A stretch of DNA of 64,000 nucleotides from Prorocentrum cordatum (taxonomy: Eukaryota > Sar > Dinophyceae > Prorocentrales > Prorocentraceae), in the NCBI GenBank assembly GCA_963575745.1, contig CAUYUJ010014205.1, positions 792,674-856,673 of the forward strand, given 5' to 3'. The translations under genes and the position numbers were made by a program. Position 1 is the stretch's first letter. Every line of letters starts with the position of its first letter. A model generated the notes under the pieces. It saw only the letters and a program-made list of their open reading frames with translations, had not been told where the DNA came from and did not search any database. Below, piece by piece: positions 31,052 through 42,080 of the stretch.

Positions 31052-31172
31052 GTTTCCACAACGGCTGGGGGAACACATTGTCCAATAGCTTGGCCAGACT
31101 TCGGCCTATCGTTTGGCCGCATGGGCGTTTCCAAAAGGCAGGGGGCGGCGGTGATTCGCCGTGGGCGTCTTA
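31052..31172 (+). repeat. Dispersed module M2, third copy
   Basis: GGGGGAACACATTGTCCAAT, CGTTTCCAAAAGGCAGGGGG, CGGCGGTGATTCGCCGTGGG. The 31173-31480 stretch after it shows no gene. Confidence 0.75.
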
Positions 31173-31480
31173 GATACTCCAAAGAAGCCTTCAGGCCACC
31201 CCAGGAAAGGACAGCTGGCATGCGCGCTGAGTCACGACTCTCGATTCTGCGCGCCACTTCGCCAATCTTCCAGGGAGCGGCCAGAGATGCACCGCCGACG
31301 TCCTCGATGTCAGCTGATCGAATTCGCCGGCCCAACGGGCCAGAGGCGTGCTAAGATCTCCGGTAACTACTTCACAATATTTCTAGTTCGCGCGCGCGGG
31401 GCGGCCCCTGGGGGGCCCCGGACGAAAAGTACCCCGGGACGGTCCCGGGACGTTCGGGCCAGAGATGGTTTTCCGTCTGG

Positions 31481-32075
31481 GCGCCACCCTCGAGGCGCTC
31501 CAGAGAGCCCCAAGAAGGGCCCAGAGGCCTTCAAGAGGCCCCCAAGACAATAGACGACAGGTCCGCGATGCCACAAGATCGCTCCAAGGCGTCCAAGATG
31601 GCGCCTCGACGCCCCGAGAGGCCTCCAAGAACCCTCCCAAGAGAGCCTCCAGGGGCAAAAATTGATGATTTTCCGTTGGTTTCCTCATGATTTTGGCTTC
31701 TCCGCCTTATCGGCTTACCGGCGCTCAAAAACGACCCAAGAGGCCCCCAAGATCATCCCAACACGGCCCAAGAGGACTCCAAGAGGGCCCCAAAACAGCT
31801 CCAGCGGGCTCCAAGATAGCCCCAGAGGCATCCAAGATGGCCCAAGAGGCCCCACGACATCCCCAGACGGGGGACCCGAACGGAGATTTCGAGCTCTCGG
31901 CCCCAAGAGGTCCCCAGGATGCCCCAAGACGCCCCCAAGAAGCTCCCAAGAGGCCCCCAAGAGCCCCCTAAGAGGCCCCAGGGGAGCCCAAGACGCCGCC
32001 AAGGAGCCCCAAGACGCTCCCAAGAAGCCCCCAAGAGGCCCCCAAGACGGCCCCAAGAGGCCCCAAATAGCGCTC
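31481..32075. repeat. Family P block with AT-rich spacer
   Basis: Units as at 16.4 kb. The spacer 31656-31735 reads AAAAATTGATGATTTTCCGT, TGGTTTCCTCATGATTTTGG, CTTCTCCGCCTTATCGGC. Confidence 0.85.
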
Positions 32076-32159
32076 CAGGGCCGGCGGAATGAGCGAAACG
32101 ATTAAATAATCTCCACCCGCGGAAACTTTCGATTTGGCCTCCCCGGAGGATCGCCGGGA

Positions 32160-32620
32160 TTCTGGATGGCGGCTCCAAGATGGCCTTCAATGCCCCCCAG
32201 TGGCCAACAACCCCCGAGACTTGTCAAGGATGTCCCAAGACGGTCCAATATGGCCTCTAGATGGCCCAAGGCCTCCAGGTGGCTCCAAGAGGACGCCCAG
32301 GAGGCCCTCCAAAGGCGAAAATCTTTGATTTTCCTGTAATTGTTTCAGAAAGGTTTGCGCGAAGTTGCCTTCCGGGCTTCCGAGCCCGTAACCGCTCCAG
32401 GACGACCCAAGAAGCCTCCAACACCGAGCCAAGAAGGCCCACGAGGCTCGGCCTCCAAGGCGGCCCAAGTGGCCTCCAAGACTGTCCAAGAGGCCCCCCA
32501 GATGGATCCAAGCGGGGCCCAAGATGAGGAACCCGAACCAACCTTGGGGGACCCTCCCTCCAAGATGGCATCCAAGGCCCCCGGCGTGCCCCCAGGAAGC
32601 CTCGACGAGGTCCCAAGAGG
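32160..32620. repeat. Family P block with AT-rich spacer
   Basis: Units CCAAGATGGCCTTCAATGCC and similar. The spacer 32307-32390 reads GGCGAAAATCTTTGATTTTC, TTTCAGAAAGGTTTGCGCG. Confidence 0.8.
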
Positions 32621-32754
32621 ACCCTGACTCGTCCTCGTTCTTCTCCTCGATCCTCGATGGCTCGTAAACTAGCACAACAACAACCGCTAGAAAGGGATAC
32701 AAAGCTGATCTCAGGGCCTGCAGTGCACGGCCAGAGCAGGGCACCGCTCCTCCA

Positions 32755-32938
32755 TCCTCAATCCTCCTCCTCCTCCTGCTCCTCCTCTTCCTCCTCCTGC
32801 TCCTCCTCCTCCTCCTCCTCCTCCTCCTCCTCCTCCTCCTCCTCCTCCTCCCCCCTCCTCCTCCTCCTCCTCCTCCTCCTCCTCCTCCTCCTCCGCCTCC
32901 TCCTCCTCCTCCTCCTCCTCCTCCTCCTCCTCCTCCGC
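32755..32938 (+). repeat. CTC trinucleotide microsatellite
   Basis: About 184 bp of CTC with few interruptions. Confidence 0.95.
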
Positions 32939-35900
32939 CCGAGAAGCGCCACGCGGCTTCCCGTCGGGGCGCCCGCTCCGAGAGAAAGGCCCGCGGGAGG
33001 CTGGGTCCTCCTCCGCCTCAGCAGCGGCGGGGTCGCCTGCGGCGGGCTCCTCCGCGAGGTTGAAGAACTCGCACCGCGAAGTCGAGAGGGAGCTGGACCT
33101 CCACAGGAGGCGGCCGCGCGGCTCTCCTCTCCCCTCGCCCCCCCCCCCGTCTGCAGAAGGATACGTCGCCGTTCCGTCGCTTGCGGTGGCCCCTGGGGGC
33201 GCGAGGGCGCCCCCTTGCCCCAGGTGATAATCATTGAATTTGCAAAAAATGATCCGGTGCCCAACTGAGCCTTACCTTCCTGCCAAGTCGCGCGCAGGGT
33301 CCAGACGGTTGCACGGTCCCCTTGCCGCCCCGCCTCCACCCTGCGCAGCCCAATCACGAAGCGAAGCTAGGCCCACACGCACCGAACTTTGCCCTCAAAT
33401 CGATGGTGGTAGGACGCTGGCAGCCATGAGCCTCATGGTGTTTGCAGCCAGTCAGAAGAAGGGACGCGCGGGCTGTTCTGAAAATTGTCCTTGGACGCTC
33501 CAGGCCCGCTGGGGAAACAACGGGGCCACCGAGACAACACAAAAAGGCGATGATTTGGTTGGCGACTGAGGGTTCGCGCGAACCCATGCCAGCGTCCGAG
33601 CACGGGAGAAGTATGTGGGGCCCGCAGCCACATCGCCTGAGGGGACGTGATGTGCGGCGCTCCAAGCGTCGCGACGACGCCGAAGGCGCCAGGGGTGCGA
33701 AGAACAGGGCGTGGCGGGAGGGCAGTGAGGGGGAACGATGCAGGGGGAAACATTGACTTGGAATCGGCGAGGCATCGCCGATAGATCAGCGATAGGCCCT
33801 CGATTGCAGAGCCGCACGTTCCTGGGCTGGGCTGCCAGGCACCCACCGGCGATGAGTGGGCTTGGGAGGTCTTCGCGGATCCCTCGAGCCTATCCTTCCA
33901 GCCGTTGCCCCTAAGGCCAGACAAGCACGCGAGCCACGCCTAGACCCCCAGTGCGAGCGTGGCGCCCGAGAGCGCAGCGGCACGAGCACCGTGCACAGCA
34001 CGAGCGGTGCGCGGGCCACCTGCGCGGCCCGCGCGACACGCTGAGCGGCTACGTGCCCGCGGCGCGCCACGCAACCGCGCGCGCGGCGCGTGCGCGGCCA
34101 GAGCGCGCGCGCGGCGGCGGCGCGCCCGACGAGGCGCGCACGCTGCGCGAGATCCGGGACACAACATCAAGCTGGGAGGGGGCCCGAGTGGCTCGGTGGC
34201 GAGACGGGGCACAGAAGCACAGCCAGCGAGCGCGATGACGCGACGCCGCTGCTGAGACGCGAGGCGCGCCCGGCGCCTGCTCGGAGGGGCGAAAGCGAAC
34301 CTCTGGGCACCCAGAAATGGCCGAAACCCGCGCGTTTCCCCCAAAGCAACCCTCAGCATCCTGGAGACGATGTAGTTCGGCCTGAATTGCCAGTCGTGTC
34401 AACACCCGTACGAAAATCCTTCACCTCGGGGAGAGGCAGCTGCGGCAACACCGAGTGGGGCCCCTTCGCCCCTCCTAGCTAGCACGACCGCCTTCACAAT
34501 ACATTTCCACTTCGGGATCAATTCGCACTGCCTAGAACATCACGAAGGATCAATCTCTCCTGGCCACTTCCGTGCTATGATTCGTTCCGCTCCGCCCACG
34601 AAGCGCAACCAAAACATATATCCGGGCGGTTACAGGCCACCTTTGCTTGACTCGCTCTGTGTAGACAAGACGACTCGACTTTCGCAACGGGGATGTGTTG
34701 ACGGTTGCCCCCCCTTCCGGCACGCGACGCCCGGACTCATCGAGCAGCCGAGTGCCCAAGGGCCGGCGATGCACAATTAATCTGCTTGGCCGGTAGCCAG
34801 AGGGCGACGGAAAGACGCAACTCACGAAGCTACGGGGTGGCGGCGCATTCGATGCATCGGGGCTCTTCGATTTGGCTGCCGAGGCATTAGCGACCTCTGG
34901 CTTGCGCGCCCGCGGTCAAACAAACCGGATCGGATCGCATAGCACGATTCACTATGCATGCCTTCTGCAGCTGCTGCGGACTGAAGAAGGCGACAGGGCA
35001 TGGCAAAGTGGAGAACACTTCAGCTGTGGGCAACTCACGACAGGGCCCCTCCTTCTCCTCTTTGCCTTCTTCGGCATCGCTTTCCTTGCTTCTTGCTGCG
35101 TGCGGGGGGGGGGAGGGGGGCAGTCGTCGCCACAGCTGGACGCGACTCGCGAGGCGGGCCAAGATGGACCCAAAGAGGCCGGCTGTGCGCGGGCTTTGGC
35201 CGGGGGCAAGGCGAAGAGGTGGCCTTCTAAGCATGCTGGGGGCTTCCGGGAAGGCGCCATGTCAGAAACCCTCCAAGACGCCCCGTGCATTCTCGTAACG
35301 AATGAGCGAACCACCTCTGCGGACCGTCCTCCGACCCAGCTCAGACCAGGTGGGCGAGACCACGGCCTCTTGGAAGATACGAGCATGCATCGTGACTGCG
35401 AGACAAAGCCTTCCTCCTCCTCCTCCGCCTCCTCCGCCCTCGTCGGCTCCAGGAAGACTGGGGGGCTTCGCCGCGCGGCGCGGCGCTGGACCTGCTGCAG
35501 CCGCCCGCACTCGGTGAAGGGAGGCGCACGCCGGCGCGGGCCGCCACGGCAGCCGAGATGGCCTGGGCTCGCTCTCACGGTCTCCCTCCCCTCCTCCCCT
35601 CCCGCCCATCTCCCCTCTCTCCTCCCCTCCCCTCCTCCCCTCCTCCCCTCCTCCCCGCCCTCCTCCTCCCCCTCCCCCTCCTACCCCTCCCACGCGGCTA
35701 GAGGCGGGCCTCGACGTCGTGCCTCGTCGTGCCTCGACCCAACCAGCCTCGACGTCGTGCCTCGGCGGCTCACCGTGCCGCGCTTGTGGCACCCAAAAAG
35801 ATTGTCCGAGGCGAATGTGTGCGATTGTCATGGCAGCAACCGTGCCAGCTCATGTTTGGACGTCGTCGAGTGTGTCCCCTCATCATCATATCGAGTGGCA

Positions 35901-36218
35901 CCCCGAAGGTGCGGTCAGCAAGAGCAGGCGACGAGCGCTGCGGGGACTGCATCTGGCAGTGGGTCGCCAAGCGGCACTCGATTTCTGACTTGTGGCCGTG
36001 GAGCCTTGGCGATATGAGGTCAAATCTAGCCGCCGACCACCAGCATGGGTACACTCCAGTATGCGAGAATGGGGCAGTGGCTGCAGGCGTGTTGTGGGCG
36101 GGTCCATACGCCCTCAGCTACAGTTTTCCCTCATGCAAACCGATGAACTCCACACTGCACTTTGTCAGCAGTCGCCCTCAGCTACAGTGCTGAAATTCTT
36201 GTGTGCGAGAGAAATACA
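32939..36218. other. No gene recognised
   Basis: GC-rich sequence with a CT tract (35580-35695). Arg/Ala/Pro-rich frames of up to 380 codons (for example 34872-36017) pass through the CT tract, are mirrored on the other strand and show no domain, so I do not call them. CGCCCTCAGCTACAGT occurs twice (36109 and 36173). Confidence 0.5.
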
Positions 36219-36242
36219 CATATATATATATATATATATATA
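36219..36242. repeat. TA microsatellite
   Basis: Uninterrupted TA repeats. Confidence 0.95.
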
Positions 36243-36314
36243 GATGTGTGTATATGCCAAGGGCATAATCCTGGTGCGAGAAGGATGCCCAATGGCAGCC
36301 TACGCCACCTTCTG

Positions 36315-36790
36315 TCTCGGCAAAGGGCAGTGACAGCAGGTGTAGAACCAAAGATGGGAGCCGAATGCCATCAGTTCCAATCTGGGGTCTTCAGCATGTG
36401 GGAAGCCAGGCAGTGGCAGCAACCTGGCGGATGGTGGCGCAAGCCCAACGTCTACTGCTACAGTGTAGGCGCCACCGCACGAGAGGAAACGCTGGCAGTG
36501 GCAGCAAATGGATGGATGAATGTGGGAGCCCAGTGGTATCAGATGATTTCGTCGAGTCGCCAACTGTGAGACAGGGCAGCGGCGGCAGGTGTGAAGCGCA
36601 AGATGGGAGTCCAATGTCATCAACCACAGTATCGGGTCTACGGCGTGTGGGAAAAGCTAGGAATAGAAGCAAACTTGGGGATGGTGGCACACGCCCAACA
36701 TGCATTGCTGCAGTGTTAGGATTGTCGCGTGTGAGGGAAGCAGGCGTTGGCAGCGGATGTAGGGATGAATTTGGATGCTAGAAGCTGGAG
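36315..36790 (+). repeat. Tandem duplication with a 249-bp period
   Basis: GGGCAGTGACAGCAGGTGT at 36325 is repeated in diverged form at 36574 (GGGCAGCGGCGGCAGGTGT). The parallel then runs through GATGGGAGCCGAATGCCATC versus GATGGGAGTCCAATGTCATC and GGATGGTGGCGCAAGCCCAAC versus its copy. Confidence 0.75.
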
Positions 36791-38345
36791 CCGTGGTGAG
36801 ACCAGTCGTGGACGCCGCTGGTGGACGGCACGCAGCTCCATCGCCTCATCGTGGCTAGAATCACCTTCGTTTGAGATTCAGTGGGTGCCAAAAGACTAAC
36901 GCGGTTGTGGGGCCGAGTGCTGTGCCGTCCGATGCCTCTCATATTTGGCGGAGCATCACAGGAACCGAGTGTAACAGCCCCCAGTCTGATATTGTTGCAT
37001 CGGCACTCCTACCAAATGTCATGCAGCAGTTGGGGGAGTGCAGCGTGGTGCAATCGGCAGACGTCCAGCCAGGATCTGCTGTTGCTCAAAGAAGCGCAGA
37101 CTGCAATCAGCAATGAGACCATGTGGCCACTTTCTCATCATACATCGGTCCTCTTCGGGCGCAGTGCGGTCAGGGGGTCCTGGGATCCTCAGGCAGAATC
37201 CTGGCTCCCCGCGGTTTGTCGACCACTACATGGGATAGCTTGTCTCTTGTCTATTGTCCCTCCCTCTCTCCCTCCCTCCCACCCGCCACCCGCCTCTCCT
37301 GGCACCCAACAACTATCCCCCTCTCTCCCTCCCTCCCTGCGCAGCAGCGTGTCCAGCCAGCCACTGCGCTCTGCAAGTGGGAGCTGGCGAATTCCCCCCC
37401 TCCCCAAGAACGGCACACCGCCAGACGGTGCCCACTCCCAGGCGGGAGGGGGTGCGCCAGGAGGAGCACCACGAAAGGCTCGCCGCCAGCGCCTTCGCCG
37501 CAACCCGCGGGCCAGTCGCCGTCCGGTCTCGCAGCATCCGCTTAGCAAGCCGCCTGGCAGCACAGGCGTCCCGAGAGTACGTGCAACTTGCGGCCCAAAA
37601 CGGCACAGCTATAGGACCTAGTGTGTGTGTGTGTGTGTGTATGTGTGCCTGGCGCGGCTCTGGCGCCCGCCGCCTGCCTCCTCGCGCCCGGCGCCACGCC
37701 TCCGTCCAGACACGCGCCGTGGCGCCGCGGCCAGCACGCGCCGACGCCCAGCTATCAGCACGACGCCGGCCCATCCAATGAGCGGCTCTCCCCGCCGAGC
37801 CACGCTCCCCGCAGCCTCGCTAGGCCCGCGCGGACGCTTGTGGGGCGCGGAAGACCGTTTGGGCCTGCGCGCGCTGCAGAGCCGTGGCGATGCAACTGTA
37901 TGCCCGGCGCCTGTATTGCTCGGCCCTCCCTCCCCCCCTCCTCCCTCTCCCCCTCCCTCCTCCCTCTCCCCCTCCCTCTCCCCCCTCATTCATCTCTCTC
38001 TCCCTCCCTGCCTCCGTCCGCCTCAGCTGCCGCCCTGGCTCGAGAGGTTTCGGGCGCCGTACCAGGTACGGCGAACTTCTCTCGGGGCGGGCAGCCACGC
38101 GCGCCGGCCCGCGCCCGCACAGCGGGCGGACAGGACCTCGCCGCGCCGCCTCGCGCGCTGCTCCTGGCGTGCCTGTAGGCCCTCGGCCCAGGCGCCCTCC
38201 TGCTGGCGGCACGCCGCGCCAGCAGCCCAGCGGCGGAGGCAGCGAACTGGCTTGGCACAGGCGTGCCCGAGCACAACGCGCACAAGCTCGTGTGGTGCTG
38301 CGCATAGCGAGTGCGGCGAGGTGCCTGGCGACACAACACAGCGCG
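36791..38345. other. Presumed 5' region of the large LINE
   Basis: CT-rich tracts (37255-37345 and 37920-38015), a GT run (37621-37647) and GC-rich sequence. No motif-bearing frame. By position it may include the 5' untranslated region of the LINE whose first motif-bearing ATG is at 38346. Confidence 0.4.
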
Positions 38346-40145
38346 ATGGCGTGGCAGGCCAGAAGCAAAGGCGGAGGAAAAAACGGTCAATCCCCGCCGT
38401 CCCCGCCTCCCCCGCCGTGGTGGTGTCCGGCATGTGGTCACGCCAACGATGCCAGTGACATGATGTGCAGGACCTGCTACCCGCTCCCGCAGCAGAGCCC
38501 CGCGTTCAGCGTGCTCCGTGACCAGCCGCAGCACCAGCAACAGCATGCAGGCAGCGGGCAGCAGCAGCAGCATGATGGCGGAGGGCGCGGACAGCAAGGA
38601 GGTGGACGTGATCAGCGGAGCTCGCACCGACGGCGACGCACCTCGAGGCCAGCGCGCAGCAGCGCTCGTCAGCGCAGCCCCAGCCGTGCCCCGCCGCCCC
38701 AGCCCCAGCGGCGCGATGGCGAGTCTGCGGAGGAACCAGCCCTAGAGGTGCCTTCCCGACTTGTCATCCCGCCAGCGCTCGCCAGCCACCGACGTCACGT
38801 TCGACGAGAGTGAGCCCGAATCGACCGAGGAGACGGCGGATCGTCCAGCAGGCCCGCAGGAGGCCCTCGGCGTGCTCCCTGCAATGCCAAAGCAGGCGCG
38901 AGCACACCCAGCCTGGATTCAGCCTCCCACGGACCCTGCTGCCTTGGCCACTCACAAGCGCAACCTCCGCCGTATGGCAATAGCGTCTGTGAAGATGCTT
39001 CGCGCGTCCCGCGAGCTCGGCCTGCCGACCGGCATCCTGGAGGCGCAGGAGCAGGAATACTCAGTCCTGATGACAAGATGATCGTGGCCAGGACCCTGGA
39101 GGTGCGCCTTGCGAGGCAGCGGGCGTTCGTCGAGCGCGCCCAGCGCCGCTCCGAGCGCGCAGAGAAGGCGGCGCATGAAGCCATGATTGAGCACGGGGCC
39201 CGCCAGCTGGTCCAGCAGCATCGCGCCAACTAGCTGACCCGTGCGCAGCTACTGCTGCAGCAGCTCGAGACCCTCTTCCCGCTGCCAGTCGCCACCAGTG
39301 ACGTCGAGATGCAGGGCGCCGCGACGCCTGTGGCGGAGGACGCGGCGCCCATCGCGCCCGTGGCGACGGCGCCCACCCCAATGTCTGGCGCCTCGGTCGC
39401 GGCGATCGCCGAGCTCCAGCAGGGCCAGGTGAGCATGGCACAGCAGATCGCGGGGCTGGCCACGGTCCTGGGCGGACTGCAGTCTGCGCCGACGCAGATC
39501 ACAGCGGCAGCGAGCATGGCGGCGACTACTGCTACGACGACTCCAGCCACGCAGCCAACGGCTGATGCCACTCCTGCCCCGTCTGCTCAGCCCGCGCAGC
39601 ATGGCGCCGCGGGGCCGCGGGCCGCCGCCGCGCAGCCCCCCTGCCGCGGCAAGTCCCGCCATGACGGCCGCTCAGTTGCCGGCGCAAGCAGCGATTGATG
39701 CAGCAGACGACGCCAAGGATGAGAACGCCTAGCAGGACGCCAACGCCACAGCCGCTGCCAGCCAGGCTGCGTGGGACGAGCGCAAGGCGGCTCGCCAAGC
39801 TCGCGCTCGCGCTGCTGCCGAGGCTCGCGCGAAGGCAGCAGCGGACGAGAAGGCAGCCCTGCAGGCCCAGGGCCTTGCGGCTGCTGGGCAGTCCACCCTC
39901 AAGGCAGTGATGGCCGCGTCGGGATCAGCGACGCTACTAGGAGGTGTGCTCCCACGCGCGGTGCCGGGCGAGGAGCGACCTGAACCCGCGGGGAGAGAGG
40001 GGCCTGCAGGGGCCGGAAGCCGCGACAGCAGCCCGCGCCGCACGAACGCGGAGGAGGTACGCGCTGGCCAGAGCCCGGAGGAAGACGTCGACGTGACGCA
40101 AGCGAGCCCGTCGCAGAAGGGGTGAGCCAGCCTGCAGAGCCGCTA
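38346..40145 (+). pseudogene. LINE N-terminal region: RanBP2-type zinc finger, Gln-rich and coiled-coil parts
   Basis: ATG at 38346 opens MAWQARSKGGGKNGQSPP. Residues 26-44 read WCPACGHANDASDMMCRTC, an exact W-C-x2-C-x3-N-x6-C-x2-C RanBP2-type zinc finger (Cys codons from 38424 to 38477). A Gln/His- and Arg-rich stretch follows. The frame then shifts near 38760-38800 to VTFDESEPES, HKRNLRRMAIASVKMLRASR and ELGLPTGILEAQEQEYSVL. It shifts back near 39066 to DDKMIVARTLEVRLARQRAF, heptad-like and Ala/Arg/Glu-rich. TAG stops lie in frame at 39231-39233 and, in a third frame, at 39730-39732. The last part, AAWDERKAARQARARAAAEA, is strongly helical. RNA binding is a usual role for such N-terminal regions in LINEs and is inferred only. 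Confidence 0.65.
40144..40145. repeat. TA target-site duplication, left
   Basis: TA directly before CCGTGG of the 15.9-kb element; matched by TA at 56028-56029. Confidence 0.7.
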
Positions 40146-40387
40146 CCGTGGATGTAAAGAATTAACGCGAAATCAATTCGTAACGTTGGATTTCGCCATT
40201 CAAAGGCCCCAGGAACAATGCTTCGGCAAGATGTCTGGCAGCCAATGAAAATGTAACAAATAAACGCGAACCACGGAAGAACTTTTACTTCGCCCGTGGC
40301 GGGTTGCGCCGAGGTTGTGTCCTATCTCTTTGCGTGGCGGAGTTCAACGTTACGAATGGTTTTCGCGTTGATTATTTACAGCCACGG
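40146..40387 (+). mobile_element. End module (MITE-like), copy 1
   Basis: 242 bp, from CCGTGGATGTAAA to TTTACAGCCACGG, with CGTAACGTTG near the left end and CAACGTTACG near the right. It has its own inverted ends. Confidence 0.8.
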
Positions 40388-42080
40388 CTGCCATTTTGAC
40401 ACGGCCCCAAACTTGTGCTTGGATTGCAACTTTGCCGGCGTACTTCGCCTCTACCGCTCTCAGATGCCCGGTGACATCGCGCATTGCTTCCGCAAGCCCC
40501 CGCGGGCCCCGCGGGCCCCACGGGCCACGTGAGACAACCAATCCCCACAGGCGCCGCAAGTCCCGATGGCCCCATGAGTCCCACCTGCGTCGCAGGCCCC
40601 GCAAGCCGGACTGCTCTCGCAGGTCCCAGGAGGCCCCGTACGTCGCACGGGTCCCACGTGCCACAGATGCCCCCCAGGCCCCCGATAAGTGGCATGTCCC
40701 ATGGGCGTCGCAGGCCTCACAGGTTCACAGGTCCCACGGGCAACGGACGCCCCCCCTCTCCCCCTCCCAGGGCCCGCAGGTATCACGGGCCCCACAGGGC
40801 GCGCAGGTCTCGCCGGTCTCACGGGCCCCGCGCGCAACCGGGCCCCCTCTAGTCCTACGGGCGTCGCAGGTCTTCCAGGTCTCACTGCCCCTTCAGGCAT
40901 TGCAGGCCCCGCAGGCGCCGCGGGCCGCGCCTGCCCCGCAGGCCCCGCAGGTTGCGCCTCCAGGCCGCGCTGTAGTTGCCGCGGCGTCATCAGGCGTCAC
41001 CAGGACGACGCGGCGGTGCGATCGCCGGGAATGGCGTTCAGGGAGGTGCCTTTTGTATAAGCCGAGCCACTACGATTTGTGGGATCTCTGCGTGGCTCGG
41101 ACGAAACGATGGCGACATCCCCACGAATTACTGTCTCGGACGTTGCGATGCGTTCGGTCCTAGCCTGGCTAGGACGAAGGGATGATGAGGTTGCCAGGAA
41201 TGGCGTTCTGGGACATTACGATTTGTTCGGCCCTAGCCTGGCTAGGACGGGACGATAATGATATTACCAGGAATGGCGTTCTAGGACGTTGCGATTTTTG
41301 CGGTCGTAGCCTGGTTAAGACCAAACGAACACGAACGCCACGAAGCGCGATAGGGCTGCAACTTTCCAACGTTACGAATCACTTTTTGGAGCTCTCGCTT
41401 AGTACTTCCTCACAAAAGCGACGCCGATCGTAACGTTGAGTGCGGTTAAATCAGAGTCAATGAAATTCTTTTTGCAAGAATATTCAACGTTACGATCGGC
41501 GTCGCTTTTGTGAGGAAGTAGTAAGCGAGAGCTCCAACAAGTGATTCGTAACGTTGGAAAGTTGCAATATCGAGCTTCGTGGCTTTCGTGTTCGTTTGGT
41601 CTTAGCCAGGCTAGGGCCGCAAAAATCGTAACGTCCTAGAACGCCATTCCCGGCAATCTTATCATCGTTTCGTCCTAGCCAGGCTAGGACCGTACAAAAT
41701 CGTGACGTCCCAGAACGCCATTCCTGGCAATCTAATCATCGTTTCGTCGTAGCCATTCAAATTGAATTCATTATCATGTCCCAGAACACTGTTCCTGGCA
41801 TTCTCATCGTCGCTTCGTGTAAGCAACGCGAGGTCATGCAAAGTCATTGTTTTGCGTGGATATGTTTGCGGTGTTTCGCGTTGCACGGCGTTGCTTAACA
41901 TTCTGCCCTGGCCTACAGCGTGGTTTTTGCCACCTGGGTTGCGCGCCGTGCGCCGCGCCGCATAGATTGCATCGTCTGAATGTGAAAATATCGATGTTCG
42001 GGTTCGAATTGCCTGGGGGTCGATTGCGATATGTCACGCGATGCATGAAGAAGCGTTGCCGAGTTAATGTTGCCAGAAGG
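40388..42080 (+). repeat. Unit U1, forward, complete
   Basis: 1693 bp. It opens CTGCCATTTTGACACGGCCC. A 9-bp-repeat GC-rich block (40490-40980, GCAGGCCCC-type) follows, then inverted arms 41165-41439 and 41484-41758, then a tail ending GTTGCCAGAAGG. Both strands are open across the GC block; on the reverse strand it reads Gly-Pro-Ala-rich. No gene is called. Confidence 0.85.

Noticed and set aside
30017-33357. Ser/Leu- or Glu/Arg-rich proteins over the GGA and CTC blocks
   Set aside because: Frames are open on both strands because the triplet repeats lack stops.
34872-36017. 381-codon forward ORF
   Set aside because: It crosses a CT tract, overlaps comparable frames on the other strand, and shows no domain or conserved motif.
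19920-39732. In-frame TAG stops at 20205, 20433, 39231 and 39730 in LINE frames, suggesting TAG is read as an amino acid
   Set aside because: Other LINE parts here are broken by TGA (5119), TAA (5125, 59596) and many frameshifts. Decay explains them all; no intact gene in the window needs TAG reading.
40388-40410. CTGCCATTTTGAC at the start of array units as a spliced-leader relic
   Set aside because: Only GCCATTTTG is shared and the rest differs; it is conserved as part of the unit.
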